43,455 nt of DNA from assembly GCA_027622275.1 (NCBI GenBank), contig JAQBZB010000042.1:1-43455 (forward strand), read 5' to 3'. A program made the position numbers and the translations under genes. The notes under the pieces are model-generated. The model had not been told where the DNA came from and did no database searches. It was given only the letters and a program-made list of their open reading frames with translations. This DNA is from Planctomycetota bacterium (GTDB taxonomy: Bacteria > Planctomycetota > Planctomycetia > Pirellulales > Pirellulaceae). Shown piece by piece: positions 16,121 through 22,924 of the stretch (position 1 is the first letter of the stretch; every line of letters starts with the position of its first letter).

Positions 16121-16668
16121 TGCTTTCCCCCTGCGTGGGAGCCGATCTTGCCTGTTGACTTCATCGGTGGTGGGGCCATCAGTTCACGAATCGCCGAAAC
16201 AAGCTGCCGGATCGCGTCGTCATGATTGTCCACTTTTCGTTCCAGCTCCGCCAGCTTCTGCGACAGCTCTCGGTGCTGCAGGGCGACCTCGCGCAAGCGA
16301 ATGAACGCCCGCACCACAAACACGCTGACCTCGACCGCTCGTGGCGAGTTGAGCACGTTGGCGGCCATGATGGCACCGTGTTCCGTAAAGGCAAACGGCA
16401 GGGTCCGCCGACCACCACGCCCCGGTTTTGAGGTCGCAATTTGCGACCTCAAAGAATCCGACTCCTCGCGCGTGAATTGAAAACGGAAATCATCTGGGAA
16501 ACGGGCTATATTGCGTCGCACCTGTTCATTCAGGCGCTTTGTGGGCACTCCATACAGCTTGGCCAGATCTCTGTCGAACATGACACGCTGACCACGCACG
16601 GTGTGAATCAGCGATTCGATCTGGTCAAGCAAAACGACCGGCTGCTCTTTCGAGGAGTCGGTCGGCAC
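16117..16668 (-). CDS. ORF6N domain protein 2
   Basis: A 183-aa paralogue of ORF6N-1 with the same layout: VRGQRVMFDRDLAKLYGVPT, NIARFPDDFRFQFT, LRSQIATSKPGRGGRRTLPF, AFTEHGAIMAANVLNSPRAV, then a heptad-rich segment (QHRELSQKLAELERKVDNHD) and a basic tail. The annotated start is GTG at 16,668. Upstream in frame the sequence reads ATT GCT AAG AAG, matching ATG GCG AAG AAG of ORF6N-1 and overlapping the micro-ORF b stop. The ancestral start was therefore probably at 16,710, now ATT, a rare initiation codon. A 27-bp palindrome lies within the LRSQIATSK codons. It likely binds DNA; its target is unknown. Confidence 0.85.
   Translation of the reverse strand: MPTDSSKEQPVVLLDQIESLIHTVRGQRVMFDRDLAKLYGVPTKRLNEQVRRNIARFPDDFRFQFTREESDSLRSQIATSKPGRGGRRTLPFAFTEHGAIMAANVLNSPRAVEVSVFVVRAFIRLREVALQHRELSQKLAELERKVDNHDDAIRQLVSAIRELMAPPPMKSTGKIGSHAGGKQ
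16427..16453. promoter_or_regulatory. Intragenic palindrome in ORF6N-2
   Basis: TTTGAGGTCGCA, three central bases ATT, then TGCGACCTCAAA: perfect 12-base arms in the codons for LRSQIATSK. It has the same position and design as the ORF6N-1 palindrome, but with GGTCGCA in place of GGTCACA. A symmetric protein-binding site or a strong mRNA hairpin within coding sequence is suggested. Confidence 0.55.
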
Positions 16669-16702
16669 CTTTCGAGTTGCCTTATTCTTCGGCGAGCCCT
16701 TC

Positions 16703-16807
16703 TTAGCAATAACCCAGTCCCTTGAGGTTGGACCGGACCGCAGCTTCCAACTTCGACGATGCCGCGAACGGCTGGTCGCAATGAACGTCAGCGCTGCGTC
16801 GACTCAT
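16703..16807 (-). CDS. HsdM-tail micro-ORF b (34 aa)
   Basis: The micro-ORF opens with an ATG overlapping the HEPN gene stop (ATGA) and encodes MSRRSADVHCDQPFAASSKL followed by EAAVRSNLKGLGYC. The core differs from copy d at 11 of 59 positions with no gaps, and several changes are synonymous or conservative, which suggests past selection at the protein level. Its stop overlaps the probable ancestral start of ORF6N-2. It has the same logic as copies c and d: an HsdM tail placed just before a cassette gene. Confidence 0.55.
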   Translation of the reverse strand: MSRRSADVHCDQPFAASSKLEAAVRSNLKGLGYC

Positions 16808-17163
16808 GATTCCGCCTCTTCGTCTGCCTCGGCCAGCAGTTGCTCGACATTGGCCAACAGCAGCGGCAGCTTGCTGTGAATCACATCCCAGACGATGCTG
16901 TGATCAATATTGTCGTAGGCGTGGACGAGGATGTTGTGAAAGGCCTTGACCTCAGCCACGGGTCCAACACGTGCTACCGTCTGATCGTCGACCCGCGAAA
17001 GGCGATGCAGGGCTTCCCCGATGATCTCGAAGTTACGCTCCATGGCCTGCCTGAGCATCCGATTCGCTTCATACTCGTCTTGAGACGAACCGCGTACCAC
17101 CTCAGTCACGAACGCTGCGGCGTCGCGGATGTCTTCCAACAGCTTCGGAGTCTTGGCATGCAT
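16804..17163 (-). CDS. HEPN-domain protein (DUF86/HepT-like)
   Basis: The 119-aa HEPN protein pairs with the upstream MNT nucleotidyltransferase, as in HepT-MntA toxin-antitoxin modules. The start is ATG at 17,163 (MHAKTPKLLEDIRDAAAFVT). The family signature NFEIIGEAL is present. The catalytic/AMPylation motif RX4HXY appears as HNILVHAY in VKAFHNILVHAYDNID, with His where Arg is expected; the second His and the Tyr are kept. RNase activity may therefore be weakened or lost, while the Tyr modified by MNT partners is still there. The gene overlaps the 3' end of the MNT frame and ends in an ATGA overlap with micro-ORF b. Confidence 0.85.
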   Translation of the reverse strand: MHAKTPKLLEDIRDAAAFVTEVVRGSSQDEYEANRMLRQAMERNFEIIGEALHRLSRVDDQTVARVGPVAEVKAFHNILVHAYDNIDHSIVWDVIHSKLPLLLANVEQLLAEADEEAES

Positions 17164-17497
17164 ACAGCACCTGCCGGGTTTCGTTGACCGCTTTGATGAA
17201 ATAGGGATTGCGCATCGAGCGGACGGTGACCAGATCCACGTGACGTCCAAACAGCAGCTTGAGATCCTCCCACAGCCCGAAATACTGGTCCGCCGGACCC
17301 ATCGCGGCGGTTGCTTCGAACTCGACAAGAAAATCCAGGTCGCTGCGCTGCGGATCGAATTCGCTCCCGTCCGCCGCGGACCCGAACAGTTCCAGCTTCC
17401 GCACACCGTAGCGGTGGCAAAGTGTTGCCAGATCTTCTAGTTTGTTTTCCACAGCGGCGATCATCGAACTGATTGCCCTTTCAATTGCCGACGTCAT
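17102..17497 (-). CDS. MNT-type nucleotidyltransferase (MntA-like)
   Basis: The 131-aa minimal nucleotidyltransferase has the polymerase-beta-fold motif GSAADGSEFDPQRSDLDFLV at about residues 39-58, giving GS and the D-x-D metal ligands, and a third acidic residue in HVDLVT. In known MNT-HEPN modules the MNT protein AMPylates or oligo-adenylates the HEPN toxin to silence it. The frame overlaps the HEPN gene by 62 bases, more than usual, and its last ~20 residues (QDSEAVGRHPRRRSVRD) are arginine-rich shadow-like sequence. The native stop may have been lost by a small frameshift. The start overlaps the 3' end of the hsdM remnant, continuing the operon's coupling. Confidence 0.83.
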   Translation of the reverse strand: MTSAIERAISSMIAAVENKLEDLATLCHRYGVRKLELFGSAADGSEFDPQRSDLDFLVEFEATAAMGPADQYFGLWEDLKLLFGRHVDLVTVRSMRNPYFIKAVNETRQVLYACQDSEAVGRHPRRRSVRD

Positions 17498-17968
17498 CAG
17501 GCTGCCCCGACCCTAAATCGTAACCTAGCGAGGCGAGATTGTCGCGGATTCGTGTCTCCAGGGCCTTGGATTGTCACGTTCGATCGCGACCATCGCCTCG
17601 TCGACCAGCTTGCCGATCTTGGGTTGTTTGGCATTGTCTTGCAGATGCTGCCAGCGAGCTTCGGGCGGGACCCAGAACACGTTTTCGGCGCGGTACTCGT
17701 CGTGGTCTTCCAGTACCTGGTAACGAGCGGATTCTTCCTTGACATACCAATCGCTGTTGGGATCGGCGGTTTCGCGTCCCAGCTTCTCGCGGTGTTCCAT
17801 GAACGTGTCGGAGACGTACTTCAGCAGGATCAGTCCCAGCACGACACGCTTGTATTCGGCGGCATCCATGTTGGAGCGGAGCTTGTCGGCCGCCAACCAC
17901 AGCTTGGCTTCGAAGCCCAGGTTGGCTCCGTTCGAGTCCGACTTCTTCTTGGTACTTTTCTTTCCCAA
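17481..17968 (-). pseudogene. hsdM: Type I methyltransferase subunit M, core deleted
   Basis: The first ~137 residues are the HsdM N-terminal helical domain: [55 protein letters not shown]. The frame then jumps near 17,573 to the C-terminal tail and shifts, so the direct reading gives [13 protein letters not shown] and a stop at 17,525. In the adjacent frame the tail reads [20 protein letters not shown] and ends with TGA at 17,481, inside the MNT gene. The SAM-binding and NPPF catalytic motifs are absent, so methylation is not possible. The tail is the parent of micro-ORFs b, c and d. The ATG at 17,968 heads the whole minus-strand operon. Confidence 0.88.
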
Positions 17969-18105
17969 GCAACCGACCCTTTAAGAACTGCCTTGTGACG
18001 AGTTGCGAAACATTCCGTTCCCGCGATGTGGTCCGTCAGCATACCCGTCGTGCAAACGCGAATCCACTAGCCGAGGGGGGAAGAAAGGCGAAGCCGGTAG
18101 ATCGC

Positions 18106-18189
18106 GTGTCCTAAGAGTGTGTTGTCAGTACAAGCACGATGCGCAAGCGAGTGAGTGAGTTTGAATCGTCGAGTACCCACTCGCTTGCG
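18106..18189. repeat. Truncated copy of the TA-flanked element / family C palindrome
   Basis: GTGTCCTAAGAGTGTG at 18106-18121 matches the left end of the element at 7137-7285. It is followed by a family C left arm (TACAAGCACGATGCGCAAGC) and a shortened right arm (CACTCGCTTGCG). The right inverted end is missing. The remaining DNA up to about 18,318 (arms GGTCGGTATAACC, GGTGGTGTGAACCACC) is non-coding and repeat-like. The gap 17,969-18,697 contains only repeats as far as I can see. Confidence 0.65.
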
Positions 18190-18318
18190 TTTTTTGAAGT
18201 TGCGCGTATTCGGCCCGCAGGGTCGGTATAACCTTTGCCGGTGGTGTGAACCACCGGTTGCCAAGCGTGAGGAGAACGCAGGCCTGAAGGGCCGACACAA
18301 ATGCACTGTGGCGCCCAG

Positions 18319-18415
18319 CCCGGATTATTCATGAACCGGTCAGCATTGTTCAAAATATACGTTGGTGAAAAGAGTTACGGCTATCTTGCCCAAAACACCG
18401 CGCAAATCAGCCGGG
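18319..18415. repeat. MITE family A, truncated, inverted orientation
   Basis: The copy starts with CCCGGATTATTCATGAACC and continues with TACGGCTATCTTGCCCAAAA and CGCGCAAATCAGCCG, the reverse complement of the right half of the 5743-5914 copy. The hairpin and the other terminus are absent. Beyond it, 18,420-18,697 holds a direct repeat (AGGTTTCTGCCCCACCT at 18529-18545 and 18564-18580) and no gene. Confidence 0.75.
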
Positions 18416-18697
18416 CCAGCGGCTGATTGTGAGTGTGAAAAACTGGCTGGCCCTGATTAGAACGCCACCTGACATTTAGCCCGCTAGCATTTCCGATTTC
18501 CGCCGCGTACAATGGGGGCAGCTCGATCAGGTTTCTGCCCCACCTGCCGAGTCAGGCCCTCCGAGGTTTCTGCCCCACCTCGCAGGGCCGATTTTATTTC
18601 TTGGCTTCGTGTTGTCTTGTCTTGGCGTTTAATCGTGGGTGATCGCGGAACTTGCTGCTGATTGAAAGACCGCGACCAGCCAGCTACGATCGTCGGC

Positions 18698-19180
18698 ATG
18701 TTCACCGGTCCCGAAATCGTCGAGACGTTGGAACAGGCAGGCGTTTCGCACGTCGTCTGGCTGCCGGACTCGACGCTTGGACCGTGGGAGCCGGATCTTG
18801 AATCGTCCTCGAAGCTGCAGCTGATCCGCGTTTGCCGCGAAGGCGAAGCGTGGCCGCTGGCGGCGGGATTGCTAGTGGCCGGTCAGGCCCCGATCGTCAT
18901 GATGCAAACGACGGGGTTGTTCGAGTCGGGTGACGCGATGCGGAACGTGCTGTTCGATCTGCGGCTGCCGGTGTTTGCTGTGATTGGGGCGCGGAACTGG
19001 CTGATCGCCGAGTCTGGCGATTCCGCCAAGCGGTTCACGCAGGCAATCTTGCAAGCTTGGGAGTTGGACTGGGTGCTGATCGAGTCGGAGGCAGACAAGC
19101 CGAAGCTGGCCGAGCACTATCGGGCCTGCACCCAGGCCGGCCAAGCCGGTGTGGTTTTGCTGGCCGAGGGAAGCGGGTGA
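18698..19180 (+). CDS. TPP-dependent decarboxylase, alpha (PYR) subunit
   Basis: The 160-aa protein matches the pyrimidine-binding half of split TPP enzymes such as sulfopyruvate decarboxylase ComD and phosphonopyruvate decarboxylases. It begins MFTGPEIVETLEQAGVSHVV, then VCREGEAWPLAAGLLVAG with the conserved Glu for TPP activation, QTTGLFESGDAMRN, and VIGARNW. The ATG at 18,698 is chosen over a TTG 36 bases upstream because conserved sequence starts there. The stop overlaps the next start (GTGA). With the beta subunit it should decarboxylate a 2-oxo acid carrying a phosphonate, sulfonate or similar group; the exact substrate is not decidable from sequence. Confidence 0.82.
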   Translation: MFTGPEIVETLEQAGVSHVVWLPDSTLGPWEPDLESSSKLQLIRVCREGEAWPLAAGLLVAGQAPIVMMQTTGLFESGDAMRNVLFDLRLPVFAVIGARNWLIAESGDSAKRFTQAILQAWELDWVLIESEADKPKLAEHYRACTQAGQAGVVLLAEGSG

Positions 19181-19794
19181 ACGACATGAATCATGCAGAT
19201 ATCGAACGCAGGATGCCGGTGGAGTCGGTCCTGCGACACTTGGCACAAGTGCGCGGCGAAGACCAGATTGTGATTTCGAATCAATCGTCGGCGCGACTCT
19301 GGCCGCGGCTGAGCAGCCATCGGCTTGACTTCAACTACAACCCGTCCACGATGAGCGGAGCGGTTCCGTTTGCGGTTGGCTTGGCGATCGCGCGAACGGA
19401 CCGCGAAGTGATGGTACTGTCGGGTGACGGATCATTGCTGATGAGCCTTGGCTGTCTGGTCACGGCAGTCGCCAGCGGTGCTGCGAACTTGAGCGTCGTG
19501 CTGTTGGACAACGGCGTCTACGAAGTGACCGGCGGCCAGAAAACACCGGCCAGCGAATCGGCTGTCGACTACGCCGGGTTTGCGGCCGCCGCCGGTTTTC
19601 CGAACGTGTCGCATTTCTGGGAATTGGGCGACTTCAAGTGCCGCACTCGGGAGGTCTTGGCCGCCCGAGGACCGCGATTCCTGTGGCTCGAAGTTGGCAC
19701 CACGCCGCGAGACGTGTTCCAAGACAAGCACGCTCCGATCACCGAACGATTGAGTAACTTTCAAGCTGCGCTGCGGCGCGATGAACGCGCGTGA
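19177..19794 (+). CDS. TPP-dependent decarboxylase, beta (PP) subunit
   Basis: A 205-aa diphosphate-binding half. Its TPP motif is GDGSLLMSLG running to LLDNGVYEVTGGQ, the GDG-X(~25)-N signature. YNPSTMSGAVPFAVGLAIAR precedes it, as in ComE and Ppd-type enzymes. The start is GTG at 19,177 overlapping the alpha subunit stop; ATG three codons later is possible. Together the pair equals one classic decarboxylase chain without the central domain. The following amidase gene, 63 bases downstream, suggests a small catabolic operon. Confidence 0.83.
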   Translation: MNDMNHADIERRMPVESVLRHLAQVRGEDQIVISNQSSARLWPRLSSHRLDFNYNPSTMSGAVPFAVGLAIARTDREVMVLSGDGSLLMSLGCLVTAVASGAANLSVVLLDNGVYEVTGGQKTPASESAVDYAGFAAAAGFPNVSHFWELGDFKCRTREVLAARGPRFLWLEVGTTPRDVFQDKHAPITERLSNFQAALRRDERA

Positions 19795-19857
19795 ACGAGT
19801 TGTTTTGGACTCCGTCAAACTTTCCCGGCAGGGATAAATCACAAGAGAGATGCGCCA

Positions 19858-21273
19858 ATGACTTCTGAGCTTTGCTTCCAAACGGCATCCCAGCTTGCCC
19901 GGCAAATCGCGTCCAAGGAGGTTTCGGCCCGCGAGGTCATGCAGGCACACTTATCACAGATCGAGACTTGCAACCCAAAAGTCAATGCCATCGTGACGCT
20001 GGTGCCCGAACAGGCGATGGAGCAGGCGCGGGAAGCCGACGAACAGCTCGCGCGTGGCGAAGCGATTGGGCCTTTGCACGGCTTGCCAATCGCGCACAAA
20101 GACCTCGTCTGTACCACAGGGATCCGTACGACATTCGGCTCACCGATTTATGAAGACTTCGTTCCCGATCAGAACGATCTGATCGTCGAGCGATTGAGGC
20201 AAGCCGGCGCGATCACCATCGGCAAAACGAACACGCCGGAATTTGGCGCGGGCTCGCAGACATTTAACGAGGTCTTCGGTGCGACCTTGAATCCGTACGA
20301 TACGACCAAGACTTGCGGAGGCAGCAGCGGCGGAGCGGCGGTGGCCTTGGCGTGCGGCATGTTACCGATTGCCGACGGCAGCGATACCGGCGGCTCGTTG
20401 CGAAACCCCGCGAACTTCTGCAACGTCGTTGGCTTTCGTCCTTCTCCGGGGCGCGTGCCGACTTGGCCCAAGGAAATGGGCTGGTTCCCCATCTCGGTGC
20501 AGGGGCCGATGGCCCGCACGGTAAAAGATGTGGCCTTGATGCTCACCGCGATCGCCGGGCCCGATCCGCGTTCACCAATCGCGATCACCGAGCCAGCCAG
20601 CCGCTTCGCCGAGCCACTCCAACGCGATTTCAAGGGTGTAAGGATTGCTTGGAGCCGCGACTTCGGCGAGTTGCCGGTCGCTCCGGAAGTGACCGCCGTG
20701 ATTGACAGGCAGCGGTCGACGTTTGAGTCGATCGGCTGCGGGATCGAAGACGGCCAGCCGGATTTCCGCGACGCGGACGAGGTGTTCAAAGTGCTCCGCG
20801 CGTTCGCGTTTGAATCCAAGTTCAGACCGCTGTTGGCCAAACATCGCGACCGCATCAAGGAGACCATCATCTGGAACGTCGAGGCGGGGCAGCGACAAAC
20901 GGGTCCGCAGATCGCGGAGGCCGAAGTCAAACGCACGAGGTTGTATCATCGCGTCCGCGAATTCATGGAAACACACGAGTTCCTGATTCTGCCCGTCAGC
21001 CAGGTCGCGCCCTTCGACGTGACACAGCCGTACATCACGGAAATCAACGGCGTCGAGATGGGGACTTATATCGACTGGATGAAGTCGTGCTATTACATCT
21101 CGGTGTTGGGGCTGCCGGCGATTTCAGTTCCTTGCGGCTTCACGGCTGACGGCCTGCCCGTCGGCGTCCAGATCGTCGGCCGCCATCAAGACGACTTCGG
21201 CGTCTTGCAACTGGCTTACGCTTTTCAACAAGCAACGGAGTTCTGGAAACAGCGCCCACCGGTTGCGAAGTAG
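19858..21273 (+). CDS. Amidase (GatA-type amidase signature family)
   Basis: The 471-aa enzyme belongs to the amidase signature family. Its Ser-cisSer-Lys triad is visible: Lys81 in AHKDL, cis-Ser156 in GGSSGG and nucleophile Ser180 in DTGGSLRNPA. The rest of the signature follows (VVGFRPSPGRVP), and the C-terminus has the usual GLPAISVPCGFTADGLPVGV stretch. It hydrolyses an amide to acid and ammonia. No gatB or gatC is nearby, so a tRNA amidotransferase role is unlikely and a catabolic amidase more likely. A weak AGAGAG ribosome-binding site precedes the ATG. Confidence 0.9.
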   Translation: MTSELCFQTASQLARQIASKEVSAREVMQAHLSQIETCNPKVNAIVTLVPEQAMEQAREADEQLARGEAIGPLHGLPIAHKDLVCTTGIRTTFGSPIYEDFVPDQNDLIVERLRQAGAITIGKTNTPEFGAGSQTFNEVFGATLNPYDTTKTCGGSSGGAAVALACGMLPIADGSDTGGSLRNPANFCNVVGFRPSPGRVPTWPKEMGWFPISVQGPMARTVKDVALMLTAIAGPDPRSPIAITEPASRFAEPLQRDFKGVRIAWSRDFGELPVAPEVTAVIDRQRSTFESIGCGIEDGQPDFRDADEVFKVLRAFAFESKFRPLLAKHRDRIKETIIWNVEAGQRQTGPQIAEAEVKRTRLYHRVREFMETHEFLILPVSQVAPFDVTQPYITEINGVEMGTYIDWMKSCYYISVLGLPAISVPCGFTADGLPVGVQIVGRHQDDFGVLQLAYAFQQATEFWKQRPPVAK

Positions 21274-21307
21274 ATCGCATCTCGGATAACTGGCGCGGGT
21301 CTTGGGG

Positions 21308-21490
21308 TAGCGGTGGCTTCCAGCCGCCGAGCGCTAGCTCACGGTTCGCTGCATTGCCGGAGAACCGGACGCTAGCGCGTGGCGGCTGGCGCGTGGCGGC
21401 TGGTTTGCGCGGTGTTGTAGACAAGATAGCCGTGATTCCGTTCCCACAACCATACTTCGCGAAATCTTGAGCGACTCATGAATAATCCCG
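21308..21490. repeat. MITE family A, degenerate copy with family B half
   Basis: The copy opens with GTAGCGGTGGCTTCCAGCC, one arm of family B, then GCGCTAGC and GCTAGCGC hairpin arms, GGTTTGCGCGGTGTTGTAGA, ACAAGATAGCCGTGATTCC and a right end CATGAATAATCCCGG. A duplicated GGCGCGTGGCGGCTGG lies in the middle. The left family A terminus is missing. It occupies the gap between the amidase and the DUF1552 gene. Confidence 0.7.
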
Positions 21491-21561
21491 GCCAATGGTC
21501 GCGCGCACGGACAGTTTTATTGAAGCGGAGCATGTTCCAATGCTCGCTTTGATGCCTATCG

Positions 21562-22914
21562 TTACAAGAGTTCCTGAATGATCCCATCCGCTTCGCCCCC
21601 CTGAAAGTTTTCGGGCAGCGGCACTTGTAGGCAGTCGAAGATCGTGCTCCAGAGATTTCCCAGCCGCACGTCTTCCTTGACGATGTGCCCTTGGTGCGTG
21701 ATCCCCAGCCGCGCACCGCCGGCGAGCACTGCGGGGAGGTGATGGTTGTGGTGGGCGTTGATCGACCCGCCGCTGCTGCCGTAAGCGACCAGAGTGTGGT
21801 CGAGCAGTGTGCCATCGCCTTCTTTGATCGACTTGAGTTTATTGAGGAAATACGTCCAATCCTCCATATACCAGATGTCGGACTGAGTGAACCACTTGAG
21901 CTTGTCGGGATCTTCGCCGTGATGGGTCATCTCGTGGTAGTTGTAGGGATTGCCCATGTCATGCCACGATCCGGTGCCGTCTGATCCATCCATGCGGGCC
22001 AGATAACTGACAACCCGCGTGCTGTCGGTCTGCAAGGCCAACGCGATCACGTCGTACATCAAGCGTTGATAGCGGCGGTACTCCAAGCCGGACTTGTCCG
22101 GATCGAGCGATTGTTCCTTGCCGAACTCCAGCGCCTCGACATTGGGCTTCGGCTTGCGGAGCCAATCTTTCTCGTCTTGCATCCGCCGTTCTAGATCGCG
22201 AATGCCGGTGAGGTACTCGTCGAGCTTGCGCCGGTCTTCGACTCCCAGCGCGGCGGCGAGCCGGCGAGCTTCCTCACTTAGCGAATCAAGCACGCTGGCG
22301 CGGCGAATGAATTCGGCTTCGCGGGCGTCGAGCGTATCGGCCGTGTCCTTCCGGAACAATTGATCGAATAATACGTGGGGGCGATTCTCGGATGGGATCG
22401 GCGTGCCGCTGGGGCTCCAGGAGAGCGTCTGGTCGTAGTAGCCGCCGAAGCCGGTGCCCCGTTTAATGCCGAGTGTGAGCGATGGGAAGCGAGTTTGCCG
22501 GCCGATCGCCGCAGCCAATTCCTGGTCGCACGAGACGCGTAACTTCGCTCCTGCACTGCGCGTGTTGGTGCCGGTCAGGAAGGTACGATCGCCAACGTGG
22601 CCGCCGGAATGCGTCAGCTTCAGGCCCGAGACGACGGTGAACTCGCACCGCAGCGTTTCGAGCGGCGTGAGAATCGGCGTGACCGTATAGTCGAGACCCG
22701 TGTCGACCGGCGTGAAGTCGCGGCCGTTGAGGCCCAGTCCGAAGAAACAGAACACGGCGCGACGAGGCGTTTCTTCAGAGGCGATCGACCCGGCCGTCGT
22801 CACCGAATCGGCGTGGACGCTCATGGCCTCAAGCCACGGCAACGTGAGCGTGATGCCGGCTCCTTTCAAAAACGTTCGCCGGGGCAAAGCGGCGTGGCGG
22901 TGTTGGGTATTCAA
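21562..22914 (-). CDS. DUF1552 protein with Tat leader
   Basis: The 450-aa DUF1552 protein is a typical planctomycete partner of DUF1592-type cytochromes. The N-terminus shows the twin-arginine pattern RRTFLKGAG with the hydrophobic run ITLTLPWLEAM. Family marks include FCFFGLGLNGRDFTP, VSGLKLTHSGGHVGDRTFLT, SWHDMGNPYNYHEMTHHG and YGSSGGSINAHHNHHLPAVL near the C-terminus. The start is TTG at 22,914, with AGGAG of its ribosome-binding site running from within the upstream cytochrome stop (TAGGAG). The fold is related to DUF1501 and sulfatases, but activity is unknown. It is probably periplasmic or in the paryphoplasm. Confidence 0.88.
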   Translation of the reverse strand: MNTQHRHAALPRRTFLKGAGITLTLPWLEAMSVHADSVTTAGSIASEETPRRAVFCFFGLGLNGRDFTPVDTGLDYTVTPILTPLETLRCEFTVVSGLKLTHSGGHVGDRTFLTGTNTRSAGAKLRVSCDQELAAAIGRQTRFPSLTLGIKRGTGFGGYYDQTLSWSPSGTPIPSENRPHVLFDQLFRKDTADTLDAREAEFIRRASVLDSLSEEARRLAAALGVEDRRKLDEYLTGIRDLERRMQDEKDWLRKPKPNVEALEFGKEQSLDPDKSGLEYRRYQRLMYDVIALALQTDSTRVVSYLARMDGSDGTGSWHDMGNPYNYHEMTHHGEDPDKLKWFTQSDIWYMEDWTYFLNKLKSIKEGDGTLLDHTLVAYGSSGGSINAHHNHHLPAVLAGGARLGITHQGHIVKEDVRLGNLWSTIFDCLQVPLPENFQGGEADGIIQELL

Positions 22915-22924
22915 GACTTTACTC

